Notes under the pieces: model-generated
Seen by the model: only the letters and a program-made list of their open reading frames with translations
The model's database searches: none
What the model was told of the DNA's origin: nothing
Assembly (NCBI GenBank): GCA_017852395.1
Contig: JAFMLE010000017.1
Location: forward strand, 1 to 48,801
From: Flavobacteriaceae bacterium
Lineage (GTDB): Bacteria; Bacteroidota; Bacteroidia; Flavobacteriales; Flavobacteriaceae
Reading direction: 5' to 3'
Length of the DNA stretch: 48,801 nucleotides
Made by a program: the position numbers and the translations under genes
Part shown: piece after piece, positions 1 through 9,143 of the stretch
Layout of the letters: the number at the start of each line of letters is the position of its first letter
Position numbering within the stretch: the stretch's first letter is position 1

Positions 1-91
1 TTGATGGTTAGGGGGTAGGTGTTTTGCGTCATGGGGCTGTTAGGTTGCTATCTAAAGATAACTTATTTTTAATTTTTTATAATTCCAATTT

Positions 92-715
92 ATGAATCAT
101 TATCCTCCACCACACCACCAAGAAGCTGATTTTGAAAACTGCCTTCGGTTGGTTGAGGCCATGCCATTGGCGACGATCGTTTCTGCGCAAAAAGACCACA
201 TCTTAACGACTCATACCCCGCTGGTTTATCATCCTGACGAAGGATTGGGTTATTTTATCGGGCACCTAGATCTTTATAACCCTCAAGTAGCGCATTTGGA
301 TGCGGGTGTTTCGGTGACTGTGATTTTCCATGGTCCCGAGACCTACATTTCACCCACAGACTATCAAAGCACCCAACTGCCCACATGGAATTATTTTAAA
401 GCGCATTTTTGCGGCAGCGTTCAGACATATCGTACACCCGAACGAATCCGAGAGAGCCTCATTCAAATGACCGCCATGTTAGAAGGCCCAAACGGAACTT
501 ATGTTTTGGAAGAAAACAATCCTCGAATGGAAAAAGCCTTACCCTATATCATTGGGTTTAAAATCACGATAACCTCTTGGGAGGGTAAGTACAAAATTTC
601 TCAGGACAAGCACCCTAAAGATCAACGATTGGCAAAAAATAAAATGCATCAAGAATTTCCGTCCAAAAAAACGTTGATCGATCAACTTTATCAACACCAT
701 CTAACTAAGCGTTAG
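92..715 (+). CDS. PaiB-like FMN-binding protein
   Basis: This 207-residue protein resembles the FMN-binding negative transcriptional regulator family (Bacillus PaiB type), a split-barrel flavin fold. The opening MNHYPPPHH, then ATIVSA, THTPLVYH, the Gly/His-rich YFIGHLDLYNPQ stretch and a C-terminal FKITITSWEGKYKISQ segment match that family's layout, and the length is usual for it. The family name implies regulation, but many members are probably flavin enzymes, so the role here is open. The ATG at 92 is the only start that keeps the conserved N-terminus. Its 3' end overlaps the convergent mpl gene by 11 bp. The 91 bases upstream show no strict TAnnTTTG box. Confidence 0.8.
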   Translation: MNHYPPPHHQEADFENCLRLVEAMPLATIVSAQKDHILTTHTPLVYHPDEGLGYFIGHLDLYNPQVAHLDAGVSVTVIFHGPETYISPTDYQSTQLPTWNYFKAHFCGSVQTYRTPERIRESLIQMTAMLEGPNGTYVLEENNPRMEKALPYIIGFKITITSWEGKYKISQDKHPKDQRLAKNKMHQEFPSKKTLIDQLYQHHLTKR

Positions 716-2069
716 AAACAATAGATACCAGACGATCCCAATCCAATTGTCCATAATTTCCTGAACTCATCATTAACAGTACAGTATGGGCATAATTTTG
801 GTTAAATAAAAAATCATGCAGCTCTTGGGGCACCGAAAAAACACGAAGATTGGGGTGGTCAAAAGCTGCAGCTATCGCATCGGGTGGTATTATTTGGCGT
901 TGTTTAATCTTTAGCGCCTCTGGATCATAAAACACCAATGCTTCATCGGCAGTCTCCAAACTTTTGTTGTAGTGATTTATAAAAGCAGGATCCAAACTGC
1001 TGTAGGTATGTAATTCTAAACAGGCCAAAAGTTTTTGAGTTGGAAATTGTTTTTTTACGGCCGCCGTAGTTGCACGAACTTTGCTGGGAGCATGTGCAAA
1101 ATCTTTAAATAAAATACTTGTTGCACCACGACCCATTTTTTCTAAACGTCGTGCTGCGCCTTTAAAGGTCGCTATTGCTTCATAAAACTCGATGGGTTCA
1201 ACACCCATAAATTGACAGATGGTCTGGGCGCCTGCCAAATTAGATAGGTTATGCGCTCCAAAGACCTCCAACGGTATCAAACCTTCTTCGGTTTCCAAAT
1301 GACATATTCCATCAAATGTTTGGTTTTTGGGTTTCGAATAACTTTGTTTGCGAATCACATGGTCTGTTGCCAGAGCTATTTGCAATACAGCAGGGTCTTC
1401 TTCATTATAGATAAGTACCCCTCCGGGGGTAATACTAGAAATAAAAGATTTGAAGGGTGCTTCATAATCCGCATAAGTTGGAAATACATTGATATGGTCC
1501 CAGGCAATTCCACTAATTAATGCAATCTGAGGTTGATACCACAAAAATTTAGAACGCCGATCAATGGGTGACGACAAATATTCATCGCCTTCCAAAACAA
1601 CAAATTCGTTGTGATCCGTTAGATGTACCGTATTGGAAAAACCAGGGACTGGAGCACCAACCATAAAATCGACTCCACGACCCAAGGACTGCAAAACATG
1701 CAATACCATTGCGGTTATTGTCGTTTTTCCATGACTTCCTGCAATTACTACACGCGTTTTATTGACGGTCAGCTGGTATAATAACTCTGGATATGAATAG
1801 ACCGTAATTCCCAATTCTTGGGCTCTTAACAATTCTGGATTGTCCGCTTTGGCGTGCATCCCTAGAACTACGGCATCCAAATCTTGGTGAATTTTTTCTG
1901 GAAACCACCCCATTTCTTTGGGCAGTAATCCTTTAGCAGCCAACTTTGCTTTTGAAGGATCAAAAATAGCGTCATCGCTTCCGCTCACAGTAATTCCTTG
2001 TTCGTTTAAAGCAATGGCAAGGCTGTGCATAGCACTCCCTCCAATGGCAATAAAATGAATTTTTTTCAT
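705..2069 (-). CDS. mpl: UDP-MurNAc:L-Ala-gamma-D-Glu-meso-DAP ligase (Mpl)
   Basis: This cytoplasmic Mur-ligase-family enzyme joins the recycled tripeptide L-Ala-gamma-D-Glu-meso-DAP to UDP-MurNAc, returning cell-wall peptides to synthesis. The protein has 454 residues from the chosen start: an N-terminal Rossmann segment ([14 protein letters not shown], from residue 5), the ATP loop GSHGKTT at 111-117, a central domain with LEGDEY, and the C-terminal domain. The start at 2069 is preferred over an upstream ATG at 2090 because it gives the conserved [11 protein letters not shown] beginning and forms an ATGA overlap with the obgE stop codon, implying translational coupling. It is the third gene of the leftward operon adk-obgE-mpl. 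It indicates meso-DAP peptidoglycan and wall recycling. Confidence 0.93.
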   Translation of the reverse strand: MKKIHFIAIGGSAMHSLAIALNEQGITVSGSDDAIFDPSKAKLAAKGLLPKEMGWFPEKIHQDLDAVVLGMHAKADNPELLRAQELGITVYSYPELLYQLTVNKTRVVIAGSHGKTTITAMVLHVLQSLGRGVDFMVGAPVPGFSNTVHLTDHNEFVVLEGDEYLSSPIDRRSKFLWYQPQIALISGIAWDHINVFPTYADYEAPFKSFISSITPGGVLIYNEEDPAVLQIALATDHVIRKQSYSKPKNQTFDGICHLETEEGLIPLEVFGAHNLSNLAGAQTICQFMGVEPIEFYEAIATFKGAARRLEKMGRGATSILFKDFAHAPSKVRATTAAVKKQFPTQKLLACLELHTYSSLDPAFINHYNKSLETADEALVFYDPEALKIKQRQIIPPDAIAAAFDHPNLRVFSVPQELHDFLFNQNYAHTVLLMMSSGNYGQLDWDRLVSIVSNA

Positions 2070-3070
2070 GATCGATTTAGCATTTTCCAAAGACCATCTT
2101 TAAGCTCTTGCAGACCCGTTTGTGCTACTGAAGAAATCATATAGTGCGGAATCTTATCAAATGTTTTTTTCAATTCTTCTTGATAGGCTGCTTTTAGTTC
2201 GTCATCTAGCAGATCGCATTTGGACAAAACCACGACAAAGTCTTTGTCAATCAATTCTGGATTGTAACGCACCAACTCGTTGTGCAGGATATCAAAAGCC
2301 TTTTTGACATCAAGAACATCCGCCGGAATCAAGAATAGTAAAATAGAATTCCGTTCAATATGTCGTAAAAAATAGTGTCCGAGGCCTTTGCCTTCGGCGG
2401 CTCCTTCAATGATTCCTGGTATATCAGCCATCACGAACGATTGAAAATCACGATAGGCTACGATTCCTAAATTGGGTTTTAATGTGGTAAACTCATAATC
2501 GGCGATTTTGGGTTTTGCAGCAGTGAGGGCGGCCAATAGGGTAGATTTTCCGGCATTGGGAAATCCTACCAACCCAACATCGGCCAATACTTTTAACTCT
2601 AAAATTATCTGTTGCTCCTGACCGGGACGTCCGGGTTGTGCATAACGTGGTGTTTGATTGGTAGCGGTTTTGAAATGCCAATTGCCTCGCCCTCCGATAC
2701 CCCCTTCGAGCAATACTTGTTCTTGCAAGACATCTGTAATTTCAAAGAGTATTGTGTTGGTTTCTGCATCCCGAACTACCGTTCCCAGTGGCACTTCGAC
2801 AATCACATCAGCTCCTTGAGCGCCGGAGCTTCTGTTTTTGCTTCCATCTCCACCATGGCCGGCCATAAAATGTCTTTTGAATTTAAAGGAATACAGCGTC
2901 CAAAGGTTTTTGTTGCCTCTAATGATGACATGACCTCCTCGTCCCCCATCTCCACCATCGGGTCCTCCTTTTGCAATGTATTTTTCGCGATGTAAATGCG
3001 CAGAACCTTTCCCTCCATTTCCTGAAGAAACAGTCAATTTTACATAATCTACAAAATTGCCTTCTGTCAT
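2066..3070 (-). CDS. obgE: GTPase Obg/CgtA
   Basis: Obg is an essential ribosome-associated GTPase acting in 50S assembly and stress control. The 334-residue protein has the glycine-rich N-terminal Obg fold (residues 1-160, with repeated GGxGG motifs such as [13 protein letters not shown]) followed by the G domain: P-loop GFPNAGKST at 169-177, switch [12 protein letters not shown] and the specificity motif SKCD. It ends soon after the G domain, so it is the short form without the C-terminal OCT domain. The start codon abuts the adk stop (no gap), and the stop overlaps the mpl start as ATGA. The three genes are therefore very probably one transcript. Confidence 0.95.
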   Translation of the reverse strand: MTEGNFVDYVKLTVSSGNGGKGSAHLHREKYIAKGGPDGGDGGRGGHVIIRGNKNLWTLYSFKFKRHFMAGHGGDGSKNRSSGAQGADVIVEVPLGTVVRDAETNTILFEITDVLQEQVLLEGGIGGRGNWHFKTATNQTPRYAQPGRPGQEQQIILELKVLADVGLVGFPNAGKSTLLAALTAAKPKIADYEFTTLKPNLGIVAYRDFQSFVMADIPGIIEGAAEGKGLGHYFLRHIERNSILLFLIPADVLDVKKAFDILHNELVRYNPELIDKDFVVVLSKCDLLDDELKAAYQEELKKTFDKIPHYMISSVAQTGLQELKDGLWKMLNRS

Positions 3071-3646
3071 CTATTTTAGCTGATCGACAACGGCTTCTAG
3101 TCGGGCCGTAATTTCTGAAATTTCACCCACACCATCAATCGTAAAAAATTTGTTTTGTGCCTGATAATAGTCTTTTAGTGGGGCTGTTTTTGTGTTGTAT
3201 TCTTCAAACCGGTTTCTAATTTTGGCTTCATCTTGGTCGTCTGTACGGCCGCTGGTTTCACCGCGTTTTAGCAAACGCCCCACCAATAGATCATCATCGG
3301 CTTCAAGAGCAAGGGTGCCAGAAATTTGCATGTTTAGCGAACGTAAAAAACCATCTAGGGCTTGCGCTTGAGCTGTAGTGCGTGGAAAACCATCAAAGAT
3401 AAACCCTTTGGCTGCAGGGTTTTGAGCAACTTCTTGTTCCAACATATTAATCGTCACTTGATCGGGTACTAAGTCGCCTTTGTCCATATATGACTGGGCT
3501 AAAGTTCCTAAATCGGTTTTGTTTTGGATGTGATTTCGAAATAAATCTCCCGTTGATATGTGTACCAATTCATAGCGTTTTTTTAGAAACGCCGCTTGGG
3601 TGCCTTTTCCTGCGCCAGGCTTTCCAAAAAGTATAAGATTAATCAT
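3071..3646 (-). CDS. adk: adenylate kinase (short form)
   Basis: Adenylate kinase interconverts ATP + AMP and 2 ADP in the cytoplasm. The start at 3646 gives the normal N-terminus MINLILFGKPGAGKGTQ with the P-loop at once; an upstream in-frame extension to 3760 would run back through the promoter and into the divergent purK gene. The 191-residue length and the compact GETSGRTDDQDEAKIRNRF segment show the short form without the extended LID domain found in E. coli Adk (214 residues). STGDLFR and GFPRTTAQA are the AMP-binding and NMP-domain motifs. It is the first gene of the leftward operon with obgE and mpl, with a TAnnTTTG box 19 bases upstream. Confidence 0.95.
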   Translation of the reverse strand: MINLILFGKPGAGKGTQAAFLKKRYELVHISTGDLFRNHIQNKTDLGTLAQSYMDKGDLVPDQVTINMLEQEVAQNPAAKGFIFDGFPRTTAQAQALDGFLRSLNMQISGTLALEADDDLLVGRLLKRGETSGRTDDQDEAKIRNRFEEYNTKTAPLKDYYQAQNKFFTIDGVGEISEITARLEAVVDQLK

Positions 3647-3665
3647 AATAGCGTTGAAATTCGCA

Positions 3666-3673
3666 CAAAGATA
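3666..3673 (-). promoter_or_regulatory. candidate -7 box for adk operon
   Basis: On the minus strand these bases read TATCTTTG, an exact match to the Bacteroidetes -7 consensus TAnnTTTG, placed 19 bases before the adk ATG. I found no good TTG at the -33 position. It shares a 91-base divergent region with the purK promoter. Confidence 0.6.
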
Positions 3674-3715
3674 CCCAAAATGTGCTGCTTTTTTCGAATC
3701 CCCAAAAGATATGCG

Positions 3716-3723
3716 TATTTTTG
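3716..3723 (+). promoter_or_regulatory. candidate -7 box for purK-purE
   Basis: The sequence TATTTTTG matches TAnnTTTG exactly and ends 14 bases before the purK ATG, so the 5' leader would be very short. No clear -33 TTG is visible at the usual distance. Confidence 0.55.
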
Positions 3724-3737
3724 ACCAAAGTATTTGA

Positions 3738-4892
3738 ATGGAATTTTTCTCTTCCAACAAAATTTTAGGGATTTTAGGCGGTGGTCAACTCGGCAAAATG
3801 TTGCTGTACACCACCCGACAATGGGATGTAACCACGCATGTACTGGACCCCAACCCCAGCGCACCTGCACGTCTGGCTTGCAACCTTTTTGTAAAAGGCG
3901 ATTTGATGGATTTTGACACGGTATATGCCTTTGGAAAACAGGTCGATGTATTGACGATCGAAATCGAAAATGTCAACGTGGAAGCCCTCAAAAAATTAGA
4001 ACAAGAAGGGGTTCAAATTTATCCACAGCCTCATGTTTTAGAAACCATACAAAACAAATGCAGGCAAAAAAAATTCTATGAACACCACCAAATTCCGACG
4101 GCTTCATTTTCAGAATTTGAAAATTTAGAACAGCTCAATGAAGCGGTTGCCAAAGGGCAACTATCGTTTCCTTTTGTGTGGAAATCTGCAGCAATGGGCT
4201 ATGATGGATACGGTGTATCGATCGTTCGATCCAATGCTGATATAGCAGCTCTTCAGGCTGGGCCATGCATGGCTGAGGAGTTTGTCCCATTTGACAAAGA
4301 ACTTGCGGTAATTGTTTGCCGAAACCCAAGCGGGGAGATCGCCACCTATCCTGTGGTAGAGATGGAGTTTCACCCTACCGCCAATCAGGTAGAATATGTA
4401 CTGTGCCCCGCGCGTATCGATTCAATTTTGGCAACCAAAGCACGAAAAATCGCTATGCAAGTGTCGGCAGCTTATGGCCATGTTGGGCTTTTGGCTGTTG
4501 AACTTTTTTTGACCCAAGACGGAGAAATCTTGGTCAATGAAGTAGCACCTAGACCACACAATAGTGGTCATTATACTCTCGAAGCTTCGTACACCTCCCA
4601 ATTTGAACAACACCTGAGAGCGTTGCTCAATTTACCTATGGGACAAACCGATAGTATGGTCAGTGCTGTAATGGTCAACCTTGTAGGGAAAACAGGCCAT
4701 CAAGGAAATGTTTTTTATAAAAATATTGATCAAATTCTAACCCTAGAAGGGGTCAGCCCCCACATCTACGGAAAAAAAGAAACCCGCCCCTTTCGTAAAA
4801 TGGGACACGTCACAATTGTACACCCCAAAATAGAAACCGCTCGATCTATAGCAGAGCAAGTCAAAGAAACTGTAGAAGTAATTTCAAAATAA
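3738..4892 (+). CDS. purK: 5-(carboxyamino)imidazole ribonucleotide synthase
   Basis: PurK is the ATP-grasp enzyme that makes N5-CAIR from AIR, bicarbonate and ATP in purine synthesis. The 384-residue protein starts with the dinucleotide-like loop ILGILGGGQLGKML and carries the ATP-grasp features FVWKSAAMGYDGYGV, AEEFVPFDKELAVIV and the metal/substrate segment NEVAPRPHNSGHYT. Length and motif order are normal. It lies 4 bases upstream of purE, the enzyme using its product, so the two are an operon. The gene diverges from adk. Confidence 0.96.
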   Translation: MEFFSSNKILGILGGGQLGKMLLYTTRQWDVTTHVLDPNPSAPARLACNLFVKGDLMDFDTVYAFGKQVDVLTIEIENVNVEALKKLEQEGVQIYPQPHVLETIQNKCRQKKFYEHHQIPTASFSEFENLEQLNEAVAKGQLSFPFVWKSAAMGYDGYGVSIVRSNADIAALQAGPCMAEEFVPFDKELAVIVCRNPSGEIATYPVVEMEFHPTANQVEYVLCPARIDSILATKARKIAMQVSAAYGHVGLLAVELFLTQDGEILVNEVAPRPHNSGHYTLEASYTSQFEQHLRALLNLPMGQTDSMVSAVMVNLVGKTGHQGNVFYKNIDQILTLEGVSPHIYGKKETRPFRKMGHVTIVHPKIETARSIAEQVKETVEVISK

Positions 4893-4896
4893 CACT

Positions 4897-5382
4897 ATGG
4901 CACAAGTAGCAATTATCATGGGAAGCCAATCCGATCTACCGGTTATGCAAGAGGCGATTGACATCCTCAAAGAATTTGACATTCCAACCGAAGTAGATAT
5001 CGTTTCAGCACACCGTACACCCGAAAAGATGGTCAACTTTGGAAAAGAAGCCCACAAAAGAGGCATTCAAGTAATCATCGCCGGAGCAGGCGGTGCTGCG
5101 CATCTTCCAGGTATGGTTGCTTCTCTTAGTCCGCTGCCCGTAATTGGTGTTCCTGTAAAATCGAGCAACTCAATTGACGGGTGGGATTCTGTACTCTCAA
5201 TTCTGCAAATGCCAGGTGGAGTTCCCGTGGCTACCGTTGCGCTCAATGGTGCTAAAAATGCCGGCATTTTGGCCGCCCAAATCATTGGTGCCTCAGATTC
5301 AAATGTGCGTCAAAAAATTGAACTCTTTAAAAAAGGCCTAGAAGAAAAAGTGCATCAAAGTGCACGAAATTTAAAATCCTAA
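4897..5382 (+). CDS. purE: N5-CAIR mutase (PurE, class I)
   Basis: PurE rearranges N5-CAIR to CAIR, the step after PurK. The 161-residue protein has the class I signature: IMGSQSDLPVM near the N-terminus, SAHRTPEKM with the catalytic His region, and the glycine-rich AGAGGAAHLPGMVA loop, ending with the QMPGGVPVATV segment. It is 4 bases after purK and 3 bases before the M3 peptidase frame, which suggests a three-gene transcript. Confidence 0.96.
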   Translation: MAQVAIIMGSQSDLPVMQEAIDILKEFDIPTEVDIVSAHRTPEKMVNFGKEAHKRGIQVIIAGAGGAAHLPGMVASLSPLPVIGVPVKSSNSIDGWDSVLSILQMPGGVPVATVALNGAKNAGILAAQIIGASDSNVRQKIELFKKGLEEKVHQSARNLKS

Positions 5383-5385
5383 ATT

Positions 5386-7404
5386 TTGAAAAACCCCCTT
5401 CTCAAAGCTTTTGATACCCCATATCAAGCAGCTCCATTTGCAGACATTCTGATAGATCACTTTGTCCCTGCTATTGAAAAATCAATTGAAGAAGCCCTAA
5501 GCGAAATAGATGAAATTGTAGCACAACCCCATCCCGCTACCTTTGAAAATACAATTGCCCCATTGGATGCCTGTGGGAGTTTGTTGGCGCGCAACAGCAG
5601 CTTGTTGTTCAACCTCAATAGTGCTGCAACCTCTCCCGAATTGCAAAAAGCAACGCAAGCAGTCGCACCCCAATTGGCCACTTTTCAAAATCGTATCCGA
5701 TCAAACACCAAGCTCTTCAAGCGCATCGAAGAAGTCTATAAAAATACCGCTCCAAAATCACGCACCCCAGAAGAACACACCCTCTTAGAAAAGGAATACC
5801 GTGGTTTTGTTAGAAATGGAGCCCTGCTCGATGCTACACAAAAAGAACGGCTAAAAGAAATTGATATAAAACTGTCTCAGTTGGGGCTCACATTTGGAGA
5901 ACATACCCTTGCAGATACGCATGCGTTTGAACTCAATATCACAGACAAAAACCAACTCAAAGGATTGCCCGAAAATCACTTAGAGGCTGCAGCACAAGCC
6001 GCTGAAGAAAAAGGGAAAAACGGATGGATATTTACCCTAGACTATCCCAGCTACGTGCCCTTTATGACCTATGTCGAAGACCGCGACCTACGTAAAAAAA
6101 TGAGTTTGGCCTACGGCAAAATCGGATTTCAAAAAAACGAAAACAACAATGAGGAGGTCATCAAACAGCTGGTCGAATTACGGCAACAACGTGCCCAACT
6201 TTTGGGCTATGCATCCCACGCAGCTTTTGTCCTAGAAGAACGTATGGCCAAAGACGAGGCAACGGTCTATTCCTTTTTAAACACCTTAAAAGAAAAAGCC
6301 CGCCCAGCTGCAGAAAAGGAGTGGGCAGAACTAGAAAAAATGGCAAAAGAATTTGGTATTGAGACCCTTCAAAAATGGGATACCGCTTTTTTGACCGAAA
6401 AAATAAAGCAGCAATTACTCCAACTGGACGAACAGGCCTTGCGTGAATATTTTCCCCTAAAGCATACGCTTGAAGGGCTTTTTGCAATAACCAAAAAATT
6501 ATACCAGCTTGAGTTTGAATTGATCAACAATGTAGATCCTTATCACAACGATGTAAGTGTATATAAGGTTACTAAAACCAACGGGCAATATGTTGCATTG
6601 CTATATTTAGACTTTTATCCACGTGAAAGCAAACGAAGTGGTGCCTGGATGACCTCCTTCAAAAGTCAACATGCGACCGAACGACCGCATATTTCTATTG
6701 TTTGCAATTTTTCTAAACCAACAAAAGAAAAGCCTGCACTACTGACCTTTAATGAAGTCACTACCCTTTTCCATGAGTTTGGACATGCCTTGCATGGAAT
6801 GTTGGCCCAAACGGTTTATAGCGGATTGAGTGGCACGAGTGTGTATTGGGATTTTGTCGAGCTACCCAGTCAAATTATGGAAAACTGGTGTTACCAAAAT
6901 GAAGCGCTACATCTTTTTGCAAAACACTATAAAACCCAAGAACCTCTTCCCGACCACTACATCGAAAAAATCGAAAAAGTAGCCCAATTTCAACAAGGAC
7001 TTCAAACCCTTCGGCAATTGAGTTTTGCCTATTTGGATATGTCCTATCACACAACGCATGAGGTGCAAATTGTAGACATCAAAAAACACGAAAAAGCCCT
7101 TTTTGAACCTTTTAACTTTACACCGGATCAAGAAGAAAACTGTATGAGCACTGCTTTTTCACATATTTTTCAAGGCGGGTATGCCGCAGGGTACTATAGT
7201 TACAAATGGGCTGAAGTTTTGGATGCCGATGCCTTCGAATTATTTTTAGAAAAAGGGATTTTTGATACCAATACTGCCGCAAACTTTGAAGAGCATATTT
7301 TGTCCAAAGGCGGAACTGAGCATCCGATGGAGCTTTATAAAAGATTTCGAAAAAAGGCCCCCAATCCAGAAGCACTTCTCAAAAGAGCTGGACTCATCGA
7401 TTAG
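5386..7404 (+). CDS. M3 family oligopeptidase (Dcp/PrlC-like)
   Basis: This 672-residue zinc metallopeptidase degrades short peptides. The zinc motif HEFGH lies at residues 463-467, with the third ligand Glu about residue 492 in SVYWDFVELPSQ, the arrangement of oligopeptidase A and dipeptidyl carboxypeptidase. There is no signal peptide, so it should act in the cytoplasm on peptides left by ATP-dependent proteases. The start is TTG at 5386, three bases after the purE stop; no ATG nearby preserves the N-terminal FDTPYQAAPF segment. The sequence does not distinguish oligopeptidase A from Dcp with certainty. Confidence 0.9.
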   Translation: MKNPLLKAFDTPYQAAPFADILIDHFVPAIEKSIEEALSEIDEIVAQPHPATFENTIAPLDACGSLLARNSSLLFNLNSAATSPELQKATQAVAPQLATFQNRIRSNTKLFKRIEEVYKNTAPKSRTPEEHTLLEKEYRGFVRNGALLDATQKERLKEIDIKLSQLGLTFGEHTLADTHAFELNITDKNQLKGLPENHLEAAAQAAEEKGKNGWIFTLDYPSYVPFMTYVEDRDLRKKMSLAYGKIGFQKNENNNEEVIKQLVELRQQRAQLLGYASHAAFVLEERMAKDEATVYSFLNTLKEKARPAAEKEWAELEKMAKEFGIETLQKWDTAFLTEKIKQQLLQLDEQALREYFPLKHTLEGLFAITKKLYQLEFELINNVDPYHNDVSVYKVTKTNGQYVALLYLDFYPRESKRSGAWMTSFKSQHATERPHISIVCNFSKPTKEKPALLTFNEVTTLFHEFGHALHGMLAQTVYSGLSGTSVYWDFVELPSQIMENWCYQNEALHLFAKHYKTQEPLPDHYIEKIEKVAQFQQGLQTLRQLSFAYLDMSYHTTHEVQIVDIKKHEKALFEPFNFTPDQEENCMSTAFSHIFQGGYAAGYYSYKWAEVLDADAFELFLEKGIFDTNTAANFEEHILSKGGTEHPMELYKRFRKKAPNPEALLKRAGLID

Positions 7405-7467
7405 AACTTTTTTAGGGTATCTTCAACGTCAACCGTTTGACAAGTAAACCTTTCAAACCTTTTTGCT

Positions 7468-8778
7468 ATGCAATCCCCTAAGTTTTTTATTCAATTCAGT
7501 GCTTTCAGTATCGTTACCATTTTTATCCTTCTTTTTTCCTGTAAAAAAGACGATGGAGAAGAAGAAAATTCTATTTCAGAAAAATATGCCTACACCCACA
7601 TAGCACTATTGGATTTTTATAAAAATGATTTTATAGACAATCAAACGATTGTGATTGATCCCGAAACCGGAACGATCCTTGATCTTTTTGAGACCGGAAC
7701 AAAAACCATTTCTAAAGAAATAAAGACCATCGATATGACAGGCAAATTCCTTATTCCTGGTCTTATAGAAGGACACGGTCATATCGCTTCTGAAGTTGGT
7801 GAACAAACCGCGCATGGGTTGTCAAAAATCAGAGCGTTTTTCCAATCAGGGATCACCACGGTATTTGACAAAGCAGGAAATGGCATTGCCCTCAAAAAGC
7901 TCCAAGAAACTGCAGAGGAAAAAACAGAACCGCTTTCTAAGGTTTATTTTGCCTCCTTAGTTGCGGGCTCCGATTTTTATGGAGATGATAACCGCGTAAA
8001 ACCAACCGCCGGAGACTCCGAACCCGGAAAAGTAGCATGGATGACCGTTTTGGAGGATGATACCGATGTTGTAAAATTGGTCAAAGAAGCCAAAGATTTT
8101 GGCAGTAGCGCTCTAAAGCTCTATATGGATATTACTCCAGAAAATGCGAAAAGAGTCATTGAAGCAGCGCAAAATCAAAATTTGCCCGTTTGGTCCCATG
8201 GGACTTTATTCAGTGCTGGACCTTGGGATTTGGAGGGTATTAAATCCTATGCACATGCAGACTTTTTAAGAGATGTGGTCTTAGAAAATATTCCCAATGC
8301 ACAAGAAGCATTCACCGAAGAGGGCTATGATGCAATTCCATATGATCTATCTACTATTGATTCTGAAAAGATGGATGCCTATTTCGATTTATTGATAGAA
8401 AACAAAACGGTCCTAGACGCTACATTGATCGTATATACAGATACTGAGTCTGAAGAAGCAATTATTTTTTCTGAAAAGGTTACTGAAAAGGCGCATCAAA
8501 AAGGCGTTCTAATTGGTGCGGGGTCGGATAGTGAACTTGGATTATTTGCCGAATTGCATTTGTTACATCTTAAGGCCAAGCTTTCGATCATCGAATGCAT
8601 TAAGGCGGCTACTCTAAACAATGCGATTTCATTAAATCTTGATAATCAACTTGGCACCATTGCCAAAGGCAAAATTGCCGATTTGGTGGTTCTAAGCAAA
8701 AACCCACTCAACAACCTTGACAACCTAAAATCGGTAGAACGTGTTATTAAGTCCGGCTATGAACACCCTATAAATTAA
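7468..8778 (+). CDS. exported amidohydrolase-family lipoprotein
   Basis: The 436-residue protein begins with a lipoprotein signal ending at Cys25 (LFSC), so it is probably anchored in the envelope. It then follows the amidohydrolase (imidazolonepropionase-like) plan: a small N-terminal beta domain, the metal motif GHGH (His103, His105) after FLIPGLIE, further candidate ligands in WSHGTLF, a GAGSDSELG Asp motif, and the C-terminal GTIAKGKIADLVVL signature that closes this family. The substrate cannot be told; relatives act on imidazolonepropionate, aryldialkylphosphates or cyclic peptides. Its stop codon directly abuts the stop of the convergent rhodanese gene. Confidence 0.82.
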   Translation: MQSPKFFIQFSAFSIVTIFILLFSCKKDDGEEENSISEKYAYTHIALLDFYKNDFIDNQTIVIDPETGTILDLFETGTKTISKEIKTIDMTGKFLIPGLIEGHGHIASEVGEQTAHGLSKIRAFFQSGITTVFDKAGNGIALKKLQETAEEKTEPLSKVYFASLVAGSDFYGDDNRVKPTAGDSEPGKVAWMTVLEDDTDVVKLVKEAKDFGSSALKLYMDITPENAKRVIEAAQNQNLPVWSHGTLFSAGPWDLEGIKSYAHADFLRDVVLENIPNAQEAFTEEGYDAIPYDLSTIDSEKMDAYFDLLIENKTVLDATLIVYTDTESEEAIIFSEKVTEKAHQKGVLIGAGSDSELGLFAELHLLHLKAKLSIIECIKAATLNNAISLNLDNQLGTIAKGKIADLVVLSKNPLNNLDNLKSVERVIKSGYEHPIN

Positions 8779-9126
8779 TTAATCCCTTGGAACTCCGATC
8801 CACTCCAAATATCCACCTTGCAACTCAAAAAGATTTTTGAATCCCAACGAGTCCATAATCTGAGCGGCTCTGGTACTCCGTCTGCCAGACCGACAAAAAA
8901 GCAACAGCGTGTCTTGTTTGTTCAAAGTGCTTATTTTTTCAAGAAAATCGTCTCTTTTAACATCTATGTTTAATGCCCCTTCTAGGGTTCCTGCTTCAAA
9001 CTCTTCGCTGGTTCGGACGTCAATCAACGGGTGTTTTTGATCGATGAGCATTTTAAATTCTGGTTTAGCAAGGGTGATATGCGTCAACTGTAACGAGATC
9101 AATAGGATAAAAATCAAATATGGCAT
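8779..9126 (-). CDS. exported single-domain rhodanese
   Basis: This 115-residue protein has an N-terminal signal peptide (MPYLIFILLISLQLTHITLA) and one rhodanese domain. The active loop is CRSGRR with the persulfide cysteine at residue 78, preceded by LIDVRTSEEFEAG. Rhodanese domains carry sulfane sulfur between donors and thiol acceptors; here the location would be the periplasm. The natural partner is unknown. The gene is followed by an abutting convergent amidohydrolase and preceded, 17 bases away, by the UbiA-like membrane protein on the same strand. Confidence 0.85.
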   Translation of the reverse strand: MPYLIFILLISLQLTHITLAKPEFKMLIDQKHPLIDVRTSEEFEAGTLEGALNIDVKRDDFLEKISTLNKQDTLLLFCRSGRRSTRAAQIMDSLGFKNLFELQGGYLEWIGVPRD

Positions 9127-9143
9127 GGTGCGAATTTAGCACT

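Noticed and set aside
1-91. Possible end of an upstream gene or a regulatory RNA at the window edge
   Set aside because: Too little sequence is present to support either; no strict promoter box or hairpin is visible.
3647-3760. An in-frame N-terminal extension of adenylate kinase
   Set aside because: It adds 38 residues before the P-loop, spans the divergent promoter region and overlaps purK; the family starts at MINLILFGKPGAGKGT.
7429-7442. Short palindrome GTCAACCGTTTGAC before the amidohydrolase gene
   Set aside because: The arms are only five bases with no T-run, so it is weak evidence for either a terminator or an operator.
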